Positions 1-11,028 of a stretch of 64,000 nucleotides of DNA are shown piece after piece. The stretch's first letter is position 1. Each line of letters starts with the position of its first letter. A program made the position numbers and the translations under genes. The stretch spans positions 2,170,001-2,234,000 of the forward strand of contig NZ_JACGFN010000001.1 in assembly GCF_016950255.1 (NCBI RefSeq), in the 5' to 3' direction. The stretch is from Pectobacterium brasiliense (GTDB lineage Bacteria > Pseudomonadota > Gammaproteobacteria > Enterobacterales > Enterobacteriaceae). The notes below the pieces were generated by a model. It did not search any database. It was not told where the DNA came from and saw only the letters and a program-made list of their open reading frames with translations.

Positions 1-888
1 AGGTTGACCGAATGTGTCTTTATCATTGAAACGATAGACAAATGACACCTGGCTGCTGCCACTTTGGCTATCCTGTAAACGCGCGACTTTGAGCTGCGGT
101 TTCAACAGCGGCTCATAGTAATCACGGGCTGGCACAGTGACATGTGGCAACGGCGCAAAATAGCGTTGAATTTCACGTTCTGCATCCGCAGGCGTGATAT
201 CACCAATAATCATCAAACGCATATTCGACGGGTGATACCAGCGTTGATAGAAATCTTGCAGTACGCTGGCTGGCGTGTCGTTAATCGACGCTTCCGTACC
301 AATCGTCGGACGGGAAGGATAACGAGAGTCATGGCGAATCGCCTGTACGCGCTGCTGATTCATGCGTTCCGCTACGCCCAGCTTGCCACGCCACTCTTCC
401 AGAATAATTTTGCGCTCATCGTCGAGATCGTTTTGCAGCAGCTTGGCATGGCCCGTCATCTGGCTCAGCGCCTGTAGCGTCGTGCCCAGATCGCGATTCC
501 CTTTCGGCGGACTCATCATGTACATGGTGCGCTCGTAGTTGGTCACGGCGTTATAGCTCTGACCGCGTACCCACCCCTGCTTGTGCAGTTCGGTACTTAC
601 GCCTTGAGGAAATGCCTCGCTGGCGCGGAACACCATGTGCTCCACGATATGCGCCACGCCGGATTCGTTGTCGTTCTCATCAATCGAACCGACATCAACA
701 ATCAGGCGAATATCGACCCGCGATTTCTGCCCTTCCAGCGGCACGAGGATGTAGCGAAATCCATTCGCCAGCGTCCCATCTTTAAAAACCGGCAGCGGAC
801 TTTTGATTTCTTCGGCCTGACTCACCAGACTCCCCGCTAACAGGCCGACAGCCGTTAGCGATAACCAGCAACATTTCTTCCAGTTCAT
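1..888 (-). CDS. fusC: M16 zinc protease FusC (3' part outside window)
   Basis: Partial gene: the start is present and the C-terminus runs off the left edge. The 296 visible residues begin with a signal peptide (MNWKKCC..., likely cut after SQA at about residue 25). They carry the inverted zinc motif HIVEH at residues 80-84, with a further Glu-rich segment (DLDDERKIILEEW) about 75 residues on, as in M16 peptidases. In Pectobacterium, FusC is known to cleave plant ferredoxin after import so that its iron can be used. This assignment rests on the operon: a TonB-dependent receptor and a TonB-like protein lie directly upstream on the same strand. The start at 888 is preceded by an AAAGG-type ribosome site. 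A FusD exporter gene would be expected beyond the window. Confidence 0.85.
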   Translation of the reverse strand, partial: MNWKKCCWLSLTAVGLLAGSLVSQAEEIKSPLPVFKDGTLANGFRYILVPLEGQKSRVDIRLIVDVGSIDENDNESGVAHIVEHMVFRASEAFPQGVSTELHKQGWVRGQSYNAVTNYERTMYMMSPPKGNRDLGTTLQALSQMTGHAKLLQNDLDDERKIILEEWRGKLGVAERMNQQRVQAIRHDSRYPSRPTIGTEASINDTPASVLQDFYQRWYHPSNMRLMIIGDITPADAEREIQRYFAPLPHVTVPARDYYEPLLKPQLKVARLQDSQSGSSQVSFVYRFNDKDTFGQP

Positions 889-947
889 AACAACCTTTTC
901 GTTTTTATTTTTGCCTGTAAGGCAATTTCTGAATGCATCAATGCAAA

Positions 948-988
948 ATGCCCCGCCATACGTCAGCATGTGACGTATGGCGGGGCAT
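948..988 (-). terminator. Perfect 18-bp stem-loop between fusA and fusC
   Basis: Arms at 948-965 and 971-988 are perfectly complementary over 18 bp (TGACGTATGGCGGGGCAT and its complement) with a 5-nt loop. On the minus strand the stem is followed by only a short T stretch. It could be a leaky terminator that lowers protease expression relative to the receptor, or an mRNA-stabilising hairpin protecting the fusBA message. Confidence 0.6.
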
Positions 989-993
989 AGGAT

Positions 994-3597
994 TTACCAG
1001 GTGTAAGCGACACCAAGCCAGAACTGACGGCCGGGTTTGTAGGTGACAGTGCTGTTAGTAGAACTCACCTTCTGCTGAGTTTCTACTACGTTATCCAAAA
1101 CGTTCAGCACATCCAAAGTAATATCCAGCGTCTGAGTTTTGTATACCGGTTGTGAATAGGAAAAACGCCAGTCGTAGGAGATAAAGTCATCGTATTGAGT
1201 TGAGATATACTCTATAGCGCTTCCTGTAAAGCTAGGATCCGCGCCGCACGCTGAGCTCCCGCCAGGACACACCGTCGCCGATGATAAGGTAGTATACCCT
1301 TTGTAACCAGAGGTATAGCCGACGCGCTGCCCCCAGTTGAGACGAATCGCTGGGAAGTAAGTATCTACATTCAGGAAGGCAGTCCAGGGCGTATTGAAGT
1401 CCATGGCATCCATATCGCCTTTATACATTAACTTATTGTCAACAATCACCCGACTCTCATCTGAATTCACATCATCGTAATAAGCAATTGAGTTAGCTTT
1501 ATTTTCTGCGATACCCGCTCCAAATTTCCAATTCACTTCAGCAAAACTGAAGCGGTGCGGGCTAATTGGCTCCACTTCCAGAGACAATGTATTCCCTTCC
1601 GTCCGGCCAGCATTATTCATTACACGGTAGCGTTGCCCATCAACGGTCATTGATTCAGCACCAAACTGATCTTTTCCCTTACGATTAACCCACTTTGCCG
1701 TCCACACCGTATTCATCACACGCTGTGATAACCCCAGTGTTATTTCGTCACTGTAAGGCGTGTTTAAATCAGAAATATCGTAGTCAAGACCCGCAATTCT
1801 TGCAGGGTTGGAAACCCATGGATCGCTGGCTGACGTACGGTTTTGAATAATATTCGTGTTAATCCCCTGACGCAGCTTATACGACAGCATATTCGCGCCA
1901 TAATAGCGATTCGCCCCACCAAACAGACGTGTTGACCGGTCGCCGAAGACATCATAAGAGGCAGAAAAACGGGGCGCGAAATTCAGGTTCTCCAGAAAAT
2001 CATCATAACTAGCACGCACTCCGGGGGTCACTTCTACACGGCCAAAAGAAATACTGTCCTGAAGGTAAACGGCGTAATTAGTATAACTTCCCTCAACGGT
2101 ACGTTCTGGATATAGAGTCCGGCCTTTGAAATATTGTTCCCCGGCAATACAATAGTCATCCCCAGCCTGACACACTGTATTTTTATCAAAAGTTGGTCTT
2201 GCTCGGCTTGAGCTAACATCGCTAAAGCGGCGGTATCTTGTATTATAAGAATCAACTTGCCAGCCTAAATCTAACTGATGCTGGGTTCCCCAAATTGCTA
2301 AAGGGTTAAGCTCATAGTCCTGCTTTAATGTAATTGTGCTTTTTTCTGTTGCAAACGTTCCGGATCCGCCTATTAATGAATTTTGATAGCTACCAGCAGG
2401 AATAGAACTAACCCAGTCAATTTTTTCGGAAATAAAATTATCCCTTGTACTGTAACGATTCCATGTCTGAAAAGAATTTGACTCATGTTCAATTTTATTT
2501 TGTTCAGACTGATATCCCGCCAAGCTGATCACTTTCCCCCAGTTGGCATTGTGCTCCCACTCCATATTAAAACGGTAACCACCACCAGTATTAGTGAACG
2601 AACCGTTTTTAACATCTCGTTTATAATATTTTGATTCGTGCGGAGAATACATGCCCATCATGCGAACAATATCACCATTATCCGCCAGATAGACGCCTTT
2701 TAGCAGGTAGGTTTCACTCACTCGCTCCTGATCGTCCCACTGTTGCAAATACTGATGATAATAGGGAATATCTGACTGCTGACGGTTATAGGCAAAAATA
2801 AAGCCTGCTTTATCACTCAACGGCTGATTAAAGGTGGCTGAATAGAACTGCTTCTTAAATTTTGGTTGATAGTACAAGTTAGTAGCAGAATAGAAGTTTT
2901 CGCTAATGTTGGAATCAACGTGATAACTCGTCCAGCTATCGTTCGAGGTACGGTAAGAAACCTTGCCAAATACATTATCCAGTTTAGGATCCATCAGTTT
3001 GGCATCCACCACACCGCCAGTAAAATCACCGTACTTAGCGGATATGTTGCTATCAAATACTTCCAGCGACTCAATCAGCTCCGAGTTAATCCAGAATGAC
3101 TGTGTCCCCCCCGCAGGTAGATCTGTCGCATTGTAACCATCAGGATCGCCATCTAGCTGCCCCTTATTGGCTCCGGGGTTGATATTGCTATTATTCGATA
3201 GCCCATCGATCATAAAATTATTGTTATAAAATTTCTCGCCGTGGAACGAGACGTTCTCTGGAGCCAACTCGCCCGGCGTATTGCTGCTATTCGCTGTGTT
3301 CGAGAACTGCACAGCAGCGTTATTCTTTAATAACTCCGGTATCGAACCGTTTCCAGTAGGCATCTTTTTAATCTGCTCAGCATTAATAATCTGCGTCCCC
3401 ATGGACTGACTCGTCGGGGTTGAGCGAACTAAAATCGTATCTTCACCATTTGCCGAAGAGGAATCACCCTGCTGTTCTTCTTCGGTTTCTGTCTTGTTTT
3501 TCTGCTGATTTTCATCGGCAGAGGTATTATTTTGCTGTGCGAGTGCAGGCCCTGATAATAATGACAATAGCATCATTAAATAGACGTTTTTATTCAT
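994..3597 (-). CDS. fusA: TonB-dependent ferredoxin receptor FusA
   Basis: 867-residue outer-membrane receptor. It has a signal peptide (cleavage after ALA, residue 20), a Gln/Glu-rich linker, a TonB box-like DTILV at residues 53-57, a plug domain (about 60-200) and a 22-strand barrel ending in an aromatic residue (GVAYTW). The size, the plug sequence and the neighbours (TonB homologue upstream, M16 protease downstream) match the Pectobacterium FusA receptor. FusA imports plant [2Fe-2S] ferredoxin and is parasitised by ferredoxin-containing pectocins. The symbol fusA follows that literature and is unrelated to elongation factor G. Expression is probably iron-repressed through the Fur-like sites upstream of fusB. 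It is separated from fusB by 77 bp, so one transcript is likely. Confidence 0.85.
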   Translation of the reverse strand: MNKNVYLMMLLSLLSGPALAQQNNTSADENQQKNKTETEEEQQGDSSSANGEDTILVRSTPTSQSMGTQIINAEQIKKMPTGNGSIPELLKNNAAVQFSNTANSSNTPGELAPENVSFHGEKFYNNNFMIDGLSNNSNINPGANKGQLDGDPDGYNATDLPAGGTQSFWINSELIESLEVFDSNISAKYGDFTGGVVDAKLMDPKLDNVFGKVSYRTSNDSWTSYHVDSNISENFYSATNLYYQPKFKKQFYSATFNQPLSDKAGFIFAYNRQQSDIPYYHQYLQQWDDQERVSETYLLKGVYLADNGDIVRMMGMYSPHESKYYKRDVKNGSFTNTGGGYRFNMEWEHNANWGKVISLAGYQSEQNKIEHESNSFQTWNRYSTRDNFISEKIDWVSSIPAGSYQNSLIGGSGTFATEKSTITLKQDYELNPLAIWGTQHQLDLGWQVDSYNTRYRRFSDVSSSRARPTFDKNTVCQAGDDYCIAGEQYFKGRTLYPERTVEGSYTNYAVYLQDSISFGRVEVTPGVRASYDDFLENLNFAPRFSASYDVFGDRSTRLFGGANRYYGANMLSYKLRQGINTNIIQNRTSASDPWVSNPARIAGLDYDISDLNTPYSDEITLGLSQRVMNTVWTAKWVNRKGKDQFGAESMTVDGQRYRVMNNAGRTEGNTLSLEVEPISPHRFSFAEVNWKFGAGIAENKANSIAYYDDVNSDESRVIVDNKLMYKGDMDAMDFNTPWTAFLNVDTYFPAIRLNWGQRVGYTSGYKGYTTLSSATVCPGGSSACGADPSFTGSAIEYISTQYDDFISYDWRFSYSQPVYKTQTLDITLDVLNVLDNVVETQQKVSSTNSTVTYKPGRQFWLGVAYTW

Positions 3598-3674
3598 TTA
3601 TTCAAAATCCCCAGTGAACCTTATCATTTTAAAAATAAAATTATTTTTGTAATTACCGCATGTAACATGTATTG

Positions 3675-4625
3675 CTAATCATCAACCTGAATATGACCAT
3701 TCAGTTTAAACACGATGGAAACCACCTGATTCTCCACCGGTGCCTCCGTGCGATAGCGCCAGCGCGCCATGTCTTTCATCACGTCATCGCCAAATACGCC
3801 GTCTGGCGTTTCAGACAGAATCTGTACGTTAGTGACCGTACCGCTGCCGGTAATATCGAATTTGACGCGCACTTTTCCTTCCACGCCCAGCGCTTTTGCC
3901 CGAGCGGGATAATTCACGCGGCGATGTAGCGCTTTGAAATTTTGACTATTGCTTTTCCCAGCCCCACGAGCCGCCTGACCGCTATCGCTTTCTCCAGCCT
4001 TAGCGGTTGCTGCACTCCCCGGCATCCCAACCGAAGATGGCATCGGAGAAGGAGCATCACCGGTTTGCGCTGTCGCTACGGGAGACTCACTCTTCTTCTC
4101 GGTCTGTTGTGTCCGCTGCGTTCTGGCCTGCAGCTGTTCTTTCGGCTTCTCTTCCGGTTTCTTTTCAGGCTGTTTTTTCTCACGCACGGGCGGCTTTTTT
4201 TCCGCAACGGGTTTGCGCTCAATGACAGGCTGTTTAATTACGGGATTAGGGTGTTCTGGTAACGGCGTTAAAATCGGCATCACGACGGGAGTCGGTTGAG
4301 CAACAGGAGGATCGGCTACGGGTGGCGACGTGTCGGCAGCCTGTGACATCGCAGCAGCCATCATGGTCACCTGCATGCTGCCGCCCGCGTTTCCTGCCAT
4401 ATCTTCAATGTTTTCTTTTGGGGAATAGTGCAATAGAAAGAAAACTGCCAGTAACGCATGCGCCACACAGGACAACACAAAAAAGGCCAGCGAACGCCAG
4501 TTAGGCACATCGGCGGTCAGCGCTGAGGTTGGATAGGAATGAGCAAGAGGACGAGAGCCCAGCAATACGCTGCGGCCAGTGCGGTTCGCCCCCAGCAAAG
4601 CCCCCTGAAGATTTTCACGACTCAC
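3675..4625 (-). CDS. fusB: TonB-like energy transducer FusB
   Basis: 316 residues: a cytoplasmic N-terminus of about 43 residues (longer than in E. coli TonB), one membrane anchor at about 44-66, a Pro/Lys/Glu-rich periplasmic linker (about 100-175), and a C-terminal TonB fold at about 230-312 with the signature YPARAKALGVEGKV and a WRY motif. The start is GTG at 4625 with GGAG 8 nt upstream; the nearby ATG is out of frame. A dedicated TonB next to a receptor and an M16 protease is the hallmark of the ferredoxin uptake system. FusB is reported to drive import of the protein substrate through FusA. First gene of the fusBAC transcription unit. Confidence 0.85.
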   Translation of the reverse strand: MSRENLQGALLGANRTGRSVLLGSRPLAHSYPTSALTADVPNWRSLAFFVLSCVAHALLAVFFLLHYSPKENIEDMAGNAGGSMQVTMMAAAMSQAADTSPPVADPPVAQPTPVVMPILTPLPEHPNPVIKQPVIERKPVAEKKPPVREKKQPEKKPEEKPKEQLQARTQRTQQTEKKSESPVATAQTGDAPSPMPSSVGMPGSAATAKAGESDSGQAARGAGKSNSQNFKALHRRVNYPARAKALGVEGKVRVKFDITGSGTVTNVQILSETPDGVFGDDVMKDMARWRYRTEAPVENQVVSIVFKLNGHIQVDD

Positions 4626-4767
4626 TATCCAACTCCATCTCTAAACTTCAACTTCCTGGTGTCAGTCGTGCAATCACAATCTTCCAGGCGATAAAATGTC
4701 AGCAAGATCGGAACACGAAAAAACATGTCAAGGCCGATCGGAAAACATTAATAAATAATAATACAAA

Positions 4768-4800
4768 TGAGAATCGTTTTACAAATGAAAACTATTACCC
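4768..4800 (-). promoter_or_regulatory. Two adjacent Fur-box-like sites upstream of fusB
   Basis: TGAGAATCGTTTTAC (4768-4782) and TGAAAACTATTACCC (4786-4800) each match about 10 of the 14 defined positions of the 7-1-7 Fur consensus TGATAATNATTATCA. They lie 140-175 bp upstream of the fusB start in an AT-rich stretch. Iron repression of ferredoxin uptake is biologically expected. No transcription start can be placed with certainty. Confidence 0.55.
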
Positions 4801-4860
4801 GCAAAGTCTAACTAACTGCATGCAACATCATTACAAATCACAGTAACGCATTGAGGTTAA

Positions 4861-4893
4861 ATGAAAAAAGTGCGCTAACAGAGGCGCACTTTT
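4861..4893 (-). terminator. Rho-independent terminator of ypeA
   Basis: Arms 4866-4875 and 4884-4893 (AAAAGTGCGC / GCGCACTTTT) with an 8-nt loop, followed on the minus strand by a run of T. It lies about 70 bp past the ypeA stop. Confidence 0.75.
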
Positions 4894-4962
4894 ACTAAAA
4901 GGGGGATAATTCGGAGGGAGAAACGGTTCAGGGATAGCGGTTTAGCATCAACGCAATAGCGA

Positions 4963-5388
4963 TCAATATTCCCGATCTTCAATCAGGCGTTTTCCCAGCG
5001 TGATGCAGTCAACGATCTCATAGTCGAGTTTTTCGTACATGCCGATGACAGCATCGTTGTCTTCGCGCACCATCAGGTGAATCTTTGGACAGCCGCGGGC
5101 AATGAGTTTTTTCTCCAGACGGCTAATCAACGCATTCGCAATGCCGCGCCCGCGAAAATCAGGATGTACGCCCAGATAGTATGCCGACCCACGGTGGCCG
5201 TCGTAACCGCCCATCACCGATCCCACGATTTCGCCGTTCACCTCTGCGACCAGAAACAGATCGGGATCGTGATTGAGCTTACGTTCGATGTCCATTTCAG
5301 GATCGTTCCACGGGCGCAGCAAATCACAGCGTTCCCAGAGGGTGATCACGGCTTCAAAGTCATCCTGCCTGAATATGCGGATTTCCAT
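4963..5388 (-). CDS. ypeA: GNAT-family acetyltransferase YpeA
   Basis: 141-residue GNAT protein, nearly identical in motifs to E. coli Ype[29 protein letters not shown] at the N-terminus (shown here in fragments: [14 protein letters not shown]), the acetyl-CoA loop [10 protein letters not shown] at about residues 78-87, and the C-terminal [10 protein letters not shown]. The start at MEIR (5388) is chosen to agree with E. coli; an in-frame ATG four codons upstream (5400) is possible and neither has a strong ribosome site. The substrate is unknown. In E. coli ypeA lies next to amiA and hemF; here it is divergent from hemF and amiA is missing from this interval. Confidence 0.9.
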   Translation of the reverse strand: MEIRIFRQDDFEAVITLWERCDLLRPWNDPEMDIERKLNHDPDLFLVAEVNGEIVGSVMGGYDGHRGSAYYLGVHPDFRGRGIANALISRLEKKLIARGCPKIHLMVREDNDAVIGMYEKLDYEIVDCITLGKRLIEDREY

Positions 5389-5491
5389 CACAGTCGCCAT
5401 TTTGCAATAAGGTAAATCGTGATTATCGCGTGATTTTTATCAGACGCAATCTCAAATTGCGCGCCGCCGTCAGGAATCACACAACAGGTGA

Positions 5492-6502
<1,011 letters not shown>

Positions 6503-6505
6503 GTC

Positions 6506-6958
6506 ATGCAGATTTGGGTCGATGCCGACGCCTGTCCTAACGTCATCAAAGAAGTGCTATTTCGCGCGGCGGATCGCACACAAACACAGGTCACGCTGGT
6601 TGCCAACCAGACTATAAAAGTACCGCCGTCGCGCTTTATTCGCACGCTGCGTGTCTCAGCAGGATTTGACGTCGCCGACAATGAGATCGTGCAACGCGTT
6701 GAAGCCGGCGATCTGGTGATCACTGCGGATATTCCGCTGGCATCGGAAGTGATAGAAAAAGGCGGCATCGCGTTAAATCCGCGCGGAGAGCGCTATACGC
6801 CGGATACCATTCGGGAACGGCTGAACATGCGGGACTTTATGGATACCATGCGAGCCAGCGGGATACAAACCGGTGGCCCCAGCGCATTAAACCAGCGGGA
6901 CCGTCAGCAGTTTGCTAATGAGCTGGACAAGTGGTTGCAGCAGGCGAAAAAGCCATAA
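6506..6958 (+). CDS. yaiI: UPF0178 family protein YaiI
   Basis: 150 residues of the YaiI/YqxD family, which has a PIN-like/NYN-like fold but no firmly established reaction. Typical features are the N-terminal [15 protein letters not shown], the central [22 protein letters not shown], and the conserved tail [14 protein letters not shown] inside the end of hemF serves as ribosome site (3-bp intergenic gap), so translation is probably coupled to hemF. Confidence 0.9.
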   Translation: MQIWVDADACPNVIKEVLFRAADRTQTQVTLVANQTIKVPPSRFIRTLRVSAGFDVADNEIVQRVEAGDLVITADIPLASEVIEKGGIALNPRGERYTPDTIRERLNMRDFMDTMRASGIQTGGPSALNQRDRQQFANELDKWLQQAKKP

Positions 6959-6971
6959 TGACCTGAAGCTC

Positions 6972-7018
6972 TCGCCATCCCGCGTTTGCTGCTTTTAACA
7001 GGCAAAGCAGGATGGCGA
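6972..7018. terminator. Convergent-gene hairpin between yaiI and mtr
   Basis: TCGCCATCC (6972-6980) pairs with GGATGGCGA (7010-7018) and the stem continues imperfectly inward (CGCGTTTGC against GCAAAGCA). It sits between converging genes. There is no clear T tract, so termination is inferred. Confidence 0.4.
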
Positions 7019-7025
7019 TACTGAC

Positions 7026-8300
7026 TTAGCGATACACTGGCAGCAGATCGAGGCTGGAAAGAATGTGTATCAGCGCGGTGCCGATACCAAATAGCAGTAC
7101 CAGCGCAATCATCGCATTACCACCGCGCACGCGAAACATCGGGCTACCGAAGCGGGCTCGCGATGCACGAGCCAGCAACGCAGGCGTAATCACCGCCCAC
7201 ACCGTAGCGGCAAGCCCCGCGAAGCCAATCGCATAAATAAAGCCGTTCGGATATAGCAGGCCACCGATGACTGGCGGCAGAAAGGTCACCAGCGCTGTTT
7301 TGGCTCTCCCCATTCGGCTATCGTCAAACTTCAGCAAATCTGCCAGATAATCAAACAGCCCCAGCGTCACGCCGAGAAACGAGCAGGCGACGGCAAAGTT
7401 GGAAAAGACAGTGAGCAGCACGTCCAGATAAGGGCTGTTCAACACCCCACCCAACGCCTGCACCAATACATCGATATTACCGCCCCGCTCGGCAATCCCG
7501 ATAAAGTCAGGACGGGCAATGTTTCCCATCGTGCCAATCAGCCAGATGGTATACATCACCAGCGCCAGCAAACTGCCAATAAACAGGCAGCGCTTGATGA
7601 TCTGCGGTTCACGGCCATAGTGCTTCACCAGGCTGGGGACATTGCCATGAAAACCGAAAGATGCCAGGCAGAATGGCAACGTCATCAGCACATAAGGCAG
7701 ATAGCTGGGTGCCGGTTCCGCCACATTCAACAATACCGTTGGCTTCACATTCCACAGCAGGCTGCCGAACGTCATGAAAAAGGTCAGTACTTTCGCCGCC
7801 AGAAAAAAAGCAGTCATGCGGCTCACTGCCGCGGTGCTCCACCATACGGTCAACGCGACAAACAGCGCAAACAGGAAGCCGCCAATGCGTGCAGAGAAAT
7901 CAACCGACATCTCAGCAAGCGTGTGATGGATGATTGAACCACTCGCCGAAATGTAGGCGTAAGTCAGGATATAGAGGACAAAGGCGATCGATATGCCGTT
8001 AATGACATTCCAACGCTTGCCCAGCAAATCTTTAGTCAGCGTATCGAAGCTGGAGCCGGTCGGATAATTAAGGTTCGCCTCCAGTATCATCAATCCCGAG
8101 TGATACATGCAAAACCAGGTAAATACCAGCACGGCAAATGACCAGAAAAACCAGGCCCCCGACATCACCACCGGCAGGGAAAACATCCCGGCGCCAATAA
8201 TCGTTCCTGCAATAATCATCGACCCGCCAAACAGCGAAGGAAGACGCTTTCCTGTACCGTTTTTTTCTACTGTGTTCTCGTTCACTGCGCGTGTTGCCAT
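7026..8300 (-). CDS. mtr: Tryptophan-specific permease Mtr
   Basis: 424-residue inner-membrane protein of the aromatic amino-acid (HAAAP) permease family with about 11 membrane segments. It aligns almost residue for residue with E. coli Mtr: [105 protein letters not shown] (the last given in part), and the C-terminal LVHILSS-like segment ending LPVYR. This points to high-affinity H+/tryptophan symport rather than TnaB or TyrP. No obvious TrpR operator was found in the 100 bp upstream. Monocistronic. Confidence 0.9.
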   Translation of the reverse strand: MATRAVNENTVEKNGTGKRLPSLFGGSMIIAGTIIGAGMFSLPVVMSGAWFFWSFAVLVFTWFCMYHSGLMILEANLNYPTGSSFDTLTKDLLGKRWNVINGISIAFVLYILTYAYISASGSIIHHTLAEMSVDFSARIGGFLFALFVALTVWWSTAAVSRMTAFFLAAKVLTFFMTFGSLLWNVKPTVLLNVAEPAPSYLPYVLMTLPFCLASFGFHGNVPSLVKHYGREPQIIKRCLFIGSLLALVMYTIWLIGTMGNIARPDFIGIAERGGNIDVLVQALGGVLNSPYLDVLLTVFSNFAVACSFLGVTLGLFDYLADLLKFDDSRMGRAKTALVTFLPPVIGGLLYPNGFIYAIGFAGLAATVWAVITPALLARASRARFGSPMFRVRGGNAMIALVLLFGIGTALIHILSSLDLLPVYR

Positions 8301-8437
8301 AACCGATAGTTGCTCGTTGTTTTTTATCGAGTCCGGGGAAGCCCCCCTAAAGACGAGACGGGATCATGGCACAAAACGAAAATTATTCCATTGATTCATA
8401 TTAGCTAAGCGACTATTTGGTCGATAAGCTGAGAGAA

Positions 8438-8468
8438 TAAAAAACCCAGCCAACAATCGACTGGGTTT
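8438..8468 (-). terminator. Rho-independent terminator of maeB
   Basis: AACCCAG (8443-8449) pairs with CTGGGTT (8461-8467), and on the minus strand the stem is followed by six T. It lies about 25 bp after the maeB stop. Confidence 0.8.
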
Positions 8469-8489
8469 GTCTGTATTAATGTAAATAAC

Positions 8490-10769
8490 TTACAGCGGCT
8501 GAGTTTGTGCTTCCACCACCGCCAGCGCCACCATGTTCACAATCCGGCGTACCGAAGCAATCGGCGTCAGGATGTGTGCTGGTTTCGAGATCCCCATCAG
8601 TACCGGCCCTACCGTCACGCCTTCTGAAGACGACACGCGCAGCAGGTTATAGCTGATACGCGCAGACTCCATATTTGGCATAATCAGGATGTTAGCCGAG
8701 CCTTTCAGCGGGCTGTCCGGCATTTGCTCGCGGCGGATGGCTTCGACTAGCGCGGCGTCGCCGTGCATCTCGCCATCGATCTCCAGTTCCGGTGCCAGCT
8801 TGTTGACCAGCGCCAGCGTTGCACGCATCTTCTGCGCCGTCGGAGAATCCGACGTGCCGAAGCTGGAATGCGACAGCAGCGCGACTTTCGGTTCGATACC
8901 GAAACGGCGTACGCTTTCTGCCGCCATCAGCGTGATTTCTGCCAGTTGTTCCGGCGTTGGATCCGCATTGACGTAGGTATCAGCGATAAAGGTATTGCCG
9001 CTCGGCAGCATCAGCGCGTTCATCGCACCCGCCGCATGTACGCCTTCGCGGTAGCCGAACACTTTCTCAACCACATCGAAGTGCTCTTCATAGGTGCCAA
9101 TCGTGCCGCAAATCAGCGCATCCGCTTCGCCACGGTGAACCATGATAGCCCCGATCAGCGTTGGGTTGCCGATCACCGCACGCTGCGCTTTTTCCTGCGA
9201 TACGCCACGACGCTTCATCAGTTGGAAATACTCGCTCCAGTATTCTTTGAAGCGCGGATCCGATTCGTTATTGACCACTTCGAAATCTTTACCGATGGTC
9301 AGCTGTAGTCCCAGTTTTTGCAAACGCATTTCGATGACGCTCGGACGACCAATCAGAATCGGGAACGCCAGACCCAGCGTCACCAGCTCCTGTGTGGCGT
9401 GCAGCACGCGCGCATCTTCGCCTTCCGCGAATACCACGCGTTTCGGCTGCTGACGCGCCTGCGCGAAGATCGGCTTCATAAACAGGTTAGTTTTGTAGAC
9501 GAACTGGGTCAGTTTTTCGATGTAGGCATCGAAATCCTCGATCGGACGCGTCGCCACGCCGGAATCCATCGCTGCCTTCGCCACCGCCGGTGCGATCTTG
9601 ATGATCAGGCGCGGATCGAACGGTTTCGGAATCAGATACTCCGGGCCGAATGACAGCTCCTGATCGCCGTAAGCAGATGCCACCACTTCACTCTGCTCTG
9701 CCAGCGCCAGATCGGCAATCGCGTGCACGCAAGCCAGCTTCATCTCTTCGTTAATCGTGGTCGCGCCCACATCCAGCGCGCCACGGAAGATGAACGGGAA
9801 GCACAGCACGTTGTTCACCTGATTCGGGTAGTCGGAACGGCCGGTACAGATAATCGCATCCGGGCGCACTTCCTTCGCCAGCGGCGGCAGAATTTCTGGC
9901 TCCGGGTTTGCCAACGCCATGATCAACGGACGCGGTGCCATGGTTTTCACCATTTCCGGCGTCAGCACACCAGGACCGGAGCAACCGAGGAAGATGTCGG
10001 CATCCGGGATCACGTCAGCCAGTTTGCGCGCGCCGTTATCCTCCACCGCATAGGCCGCTTTAGTTTCTTCCATATTTTCGTCACGACCGTGGAAAATCAC
10101 GCCGCGCGAATCACACACCACGATGTTGTGCTTCTGGAGACCCAGCGCCACCAGCAGGTTCAGACAGGCGATAGACGCCGCGCCCGCACCGGACACCACC
10201 AGACGCACATCGGAAATATTCTTCTCTACGACGCGCAGGCCGTTCAGAACCGCAGCAGTACAGATGATCGCTGTGCCGTGCTGATCGTCATGGAAGACGG
10301 GAATCTTCATGCGCTCACGCAGCTTCTTCTCGATGTAGAAGCACTCCGGTGCCTTGATGTCTTCCAGATTGATACCGCCGAACGTCGGCTCCAGCGCGGC
10401 GATCACATCGATCAGCTTGTCTGGATCCAGTTCATCGACTTCGATATCGAAAACATCAATGCCGGAGAATTTTTTGAACAGAACGCCTTTACCTTCCATC
10501 ACCGGCTTACCGGCCAGTGCGCCGATATTGCCGAGGCCGAGAACGGCCGTTCCGTTAGAGATCACGGCGACCAGATTGCCGCGCGCGGTGTATTTGTAGG
10601 CAGCCAGCGGATCTGCCGCAATTTCCAGACAGGGAGCCGCAACACCGGGAGAATACGCCAGCGCCAGATCGCGCTGCGTCGCCAGCGGTTTAGTCGGGGA
10701 AACCTGAATTTTGCCGGGGATCGGATACTGGTGGAAATCAAGGGCGCTTTGCTTTAGCTGTTCATCCAT
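8490..10769 (-). CDS. maeB: NADP-dependent malic enzyme
   Basis: 759 residues, the same length as E. coli MaeB. The N-terminal malic-enzyme and NAD(P)-binding domains (about 1-420, with HDDQHGTAI and [15 protein letters not shown]) are fused to a phosphotransacetylase-like regulatory domain (about 430-759) that lacks independent activity in the E. coli protein. It decarboxylates malate to pyruvate and makes NADPH. ATG 10769 ([12 protein letters not shown]) is preferred over the upstream in-frame ATG because AAGG stands 9 nt upstream and it matches the E. coli start. Followed by its own terminator. Confidence 0.95.
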   Translation of the reverse strand: MDEQLKQSALDFHQYPIPGKIQVSPTKPLATQRDLALAYSPGVAAPCLEIAADPLAAYKYTARGNLVAVISNGTAVLGLGNIGALAGKPVMEGKGVLFKKFSGIDVFDIEVDELDPDKLIDVIAALEPTFGGINLEDIKAPECFYIEKKLRERMKIPVFHDDQHGTAIICTAAVLNGLRVVEKNISDVRLVVSGAGAASIACLNLLVALGLQKHNIVVCDSRGVIFHGRDENMEETKAAYAVEDNGARKLADVIPDADIFLGCSGPGVLTPEMVKTMAPRPLIMALANPEPEILPPLAKEVRPDAIICTGRSDYPNQVNNVLCFPFIFRGALDVGATTINEEMKLACVHAIADLALAEQSEVVASAYGDQELSFGPEYLIPKPFDPRLIIKIAPAVAKAAMDSGVATRPIEDFDAYIEKLTQFVYKTNLFMKPIFAQARQQPKRVVFAEGEDARVLHATQELVTLGLAFPILIGRPSVIEMRLQKLGLQLTIGKDFEVVNNESDPRFKEYWSEYFQLMKRRGVSQEKAQRAVIGNPTLIGAIMVHRGEADALICGTIGTYEEHFDVVEKVFGYREGVHAAGAMNALMLPSGNTFIADTYVNADPTPEQLAEITLMAAESVRRFGIEPKVALLSHSSFGTSDSPTAQKMRATLALVNKLAPELEIDGEMHGDAALVEAIRREQMPDSPLKGSANILIMPNMESARISYNLLRVSSSEGVTVGPVLMGISKPAHILTPIASVRRIVNMVALAVVEAQTQPL

Positions 10770-11028
10770 CTTATGTACCTTTTCGGTTTTGTTGTGTTGT
10801 ATCTGTAGGGTCAAGAGTACCCAGTATAGTGTTTGCGTATGGCTAAACTACCGAGGATGGCAAAAACTGAGGGGGAATGCTGGTTAATATAGTTATTTTA
10901 TTTGACGGTTTTTTGTTCAATTTTCAGCTAGCGTCGAAGACAGCAGGCGGGATAATTGAGAGAGACTCAGAGAAAACGGGGAGGGGCGTCACGTGATGCA
11001 AACACACCACGCAACAGAGAAAGAGAGG

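Noticed and set aside
4529..4846. 105-codon plus-strand frame over the fusB start and its promoter
   Set aside because: Overlaps the Fur-like sites and fusB antisense; composition not coding-like.
9723..10757. 344-codon open frame on the plus strand opposite maeB
   Set aside because: Lies wholly antisense to maeB, His/Arg/Gln-rich composition typical of the complement of a GC-rich gene; no ribosome site or homology.
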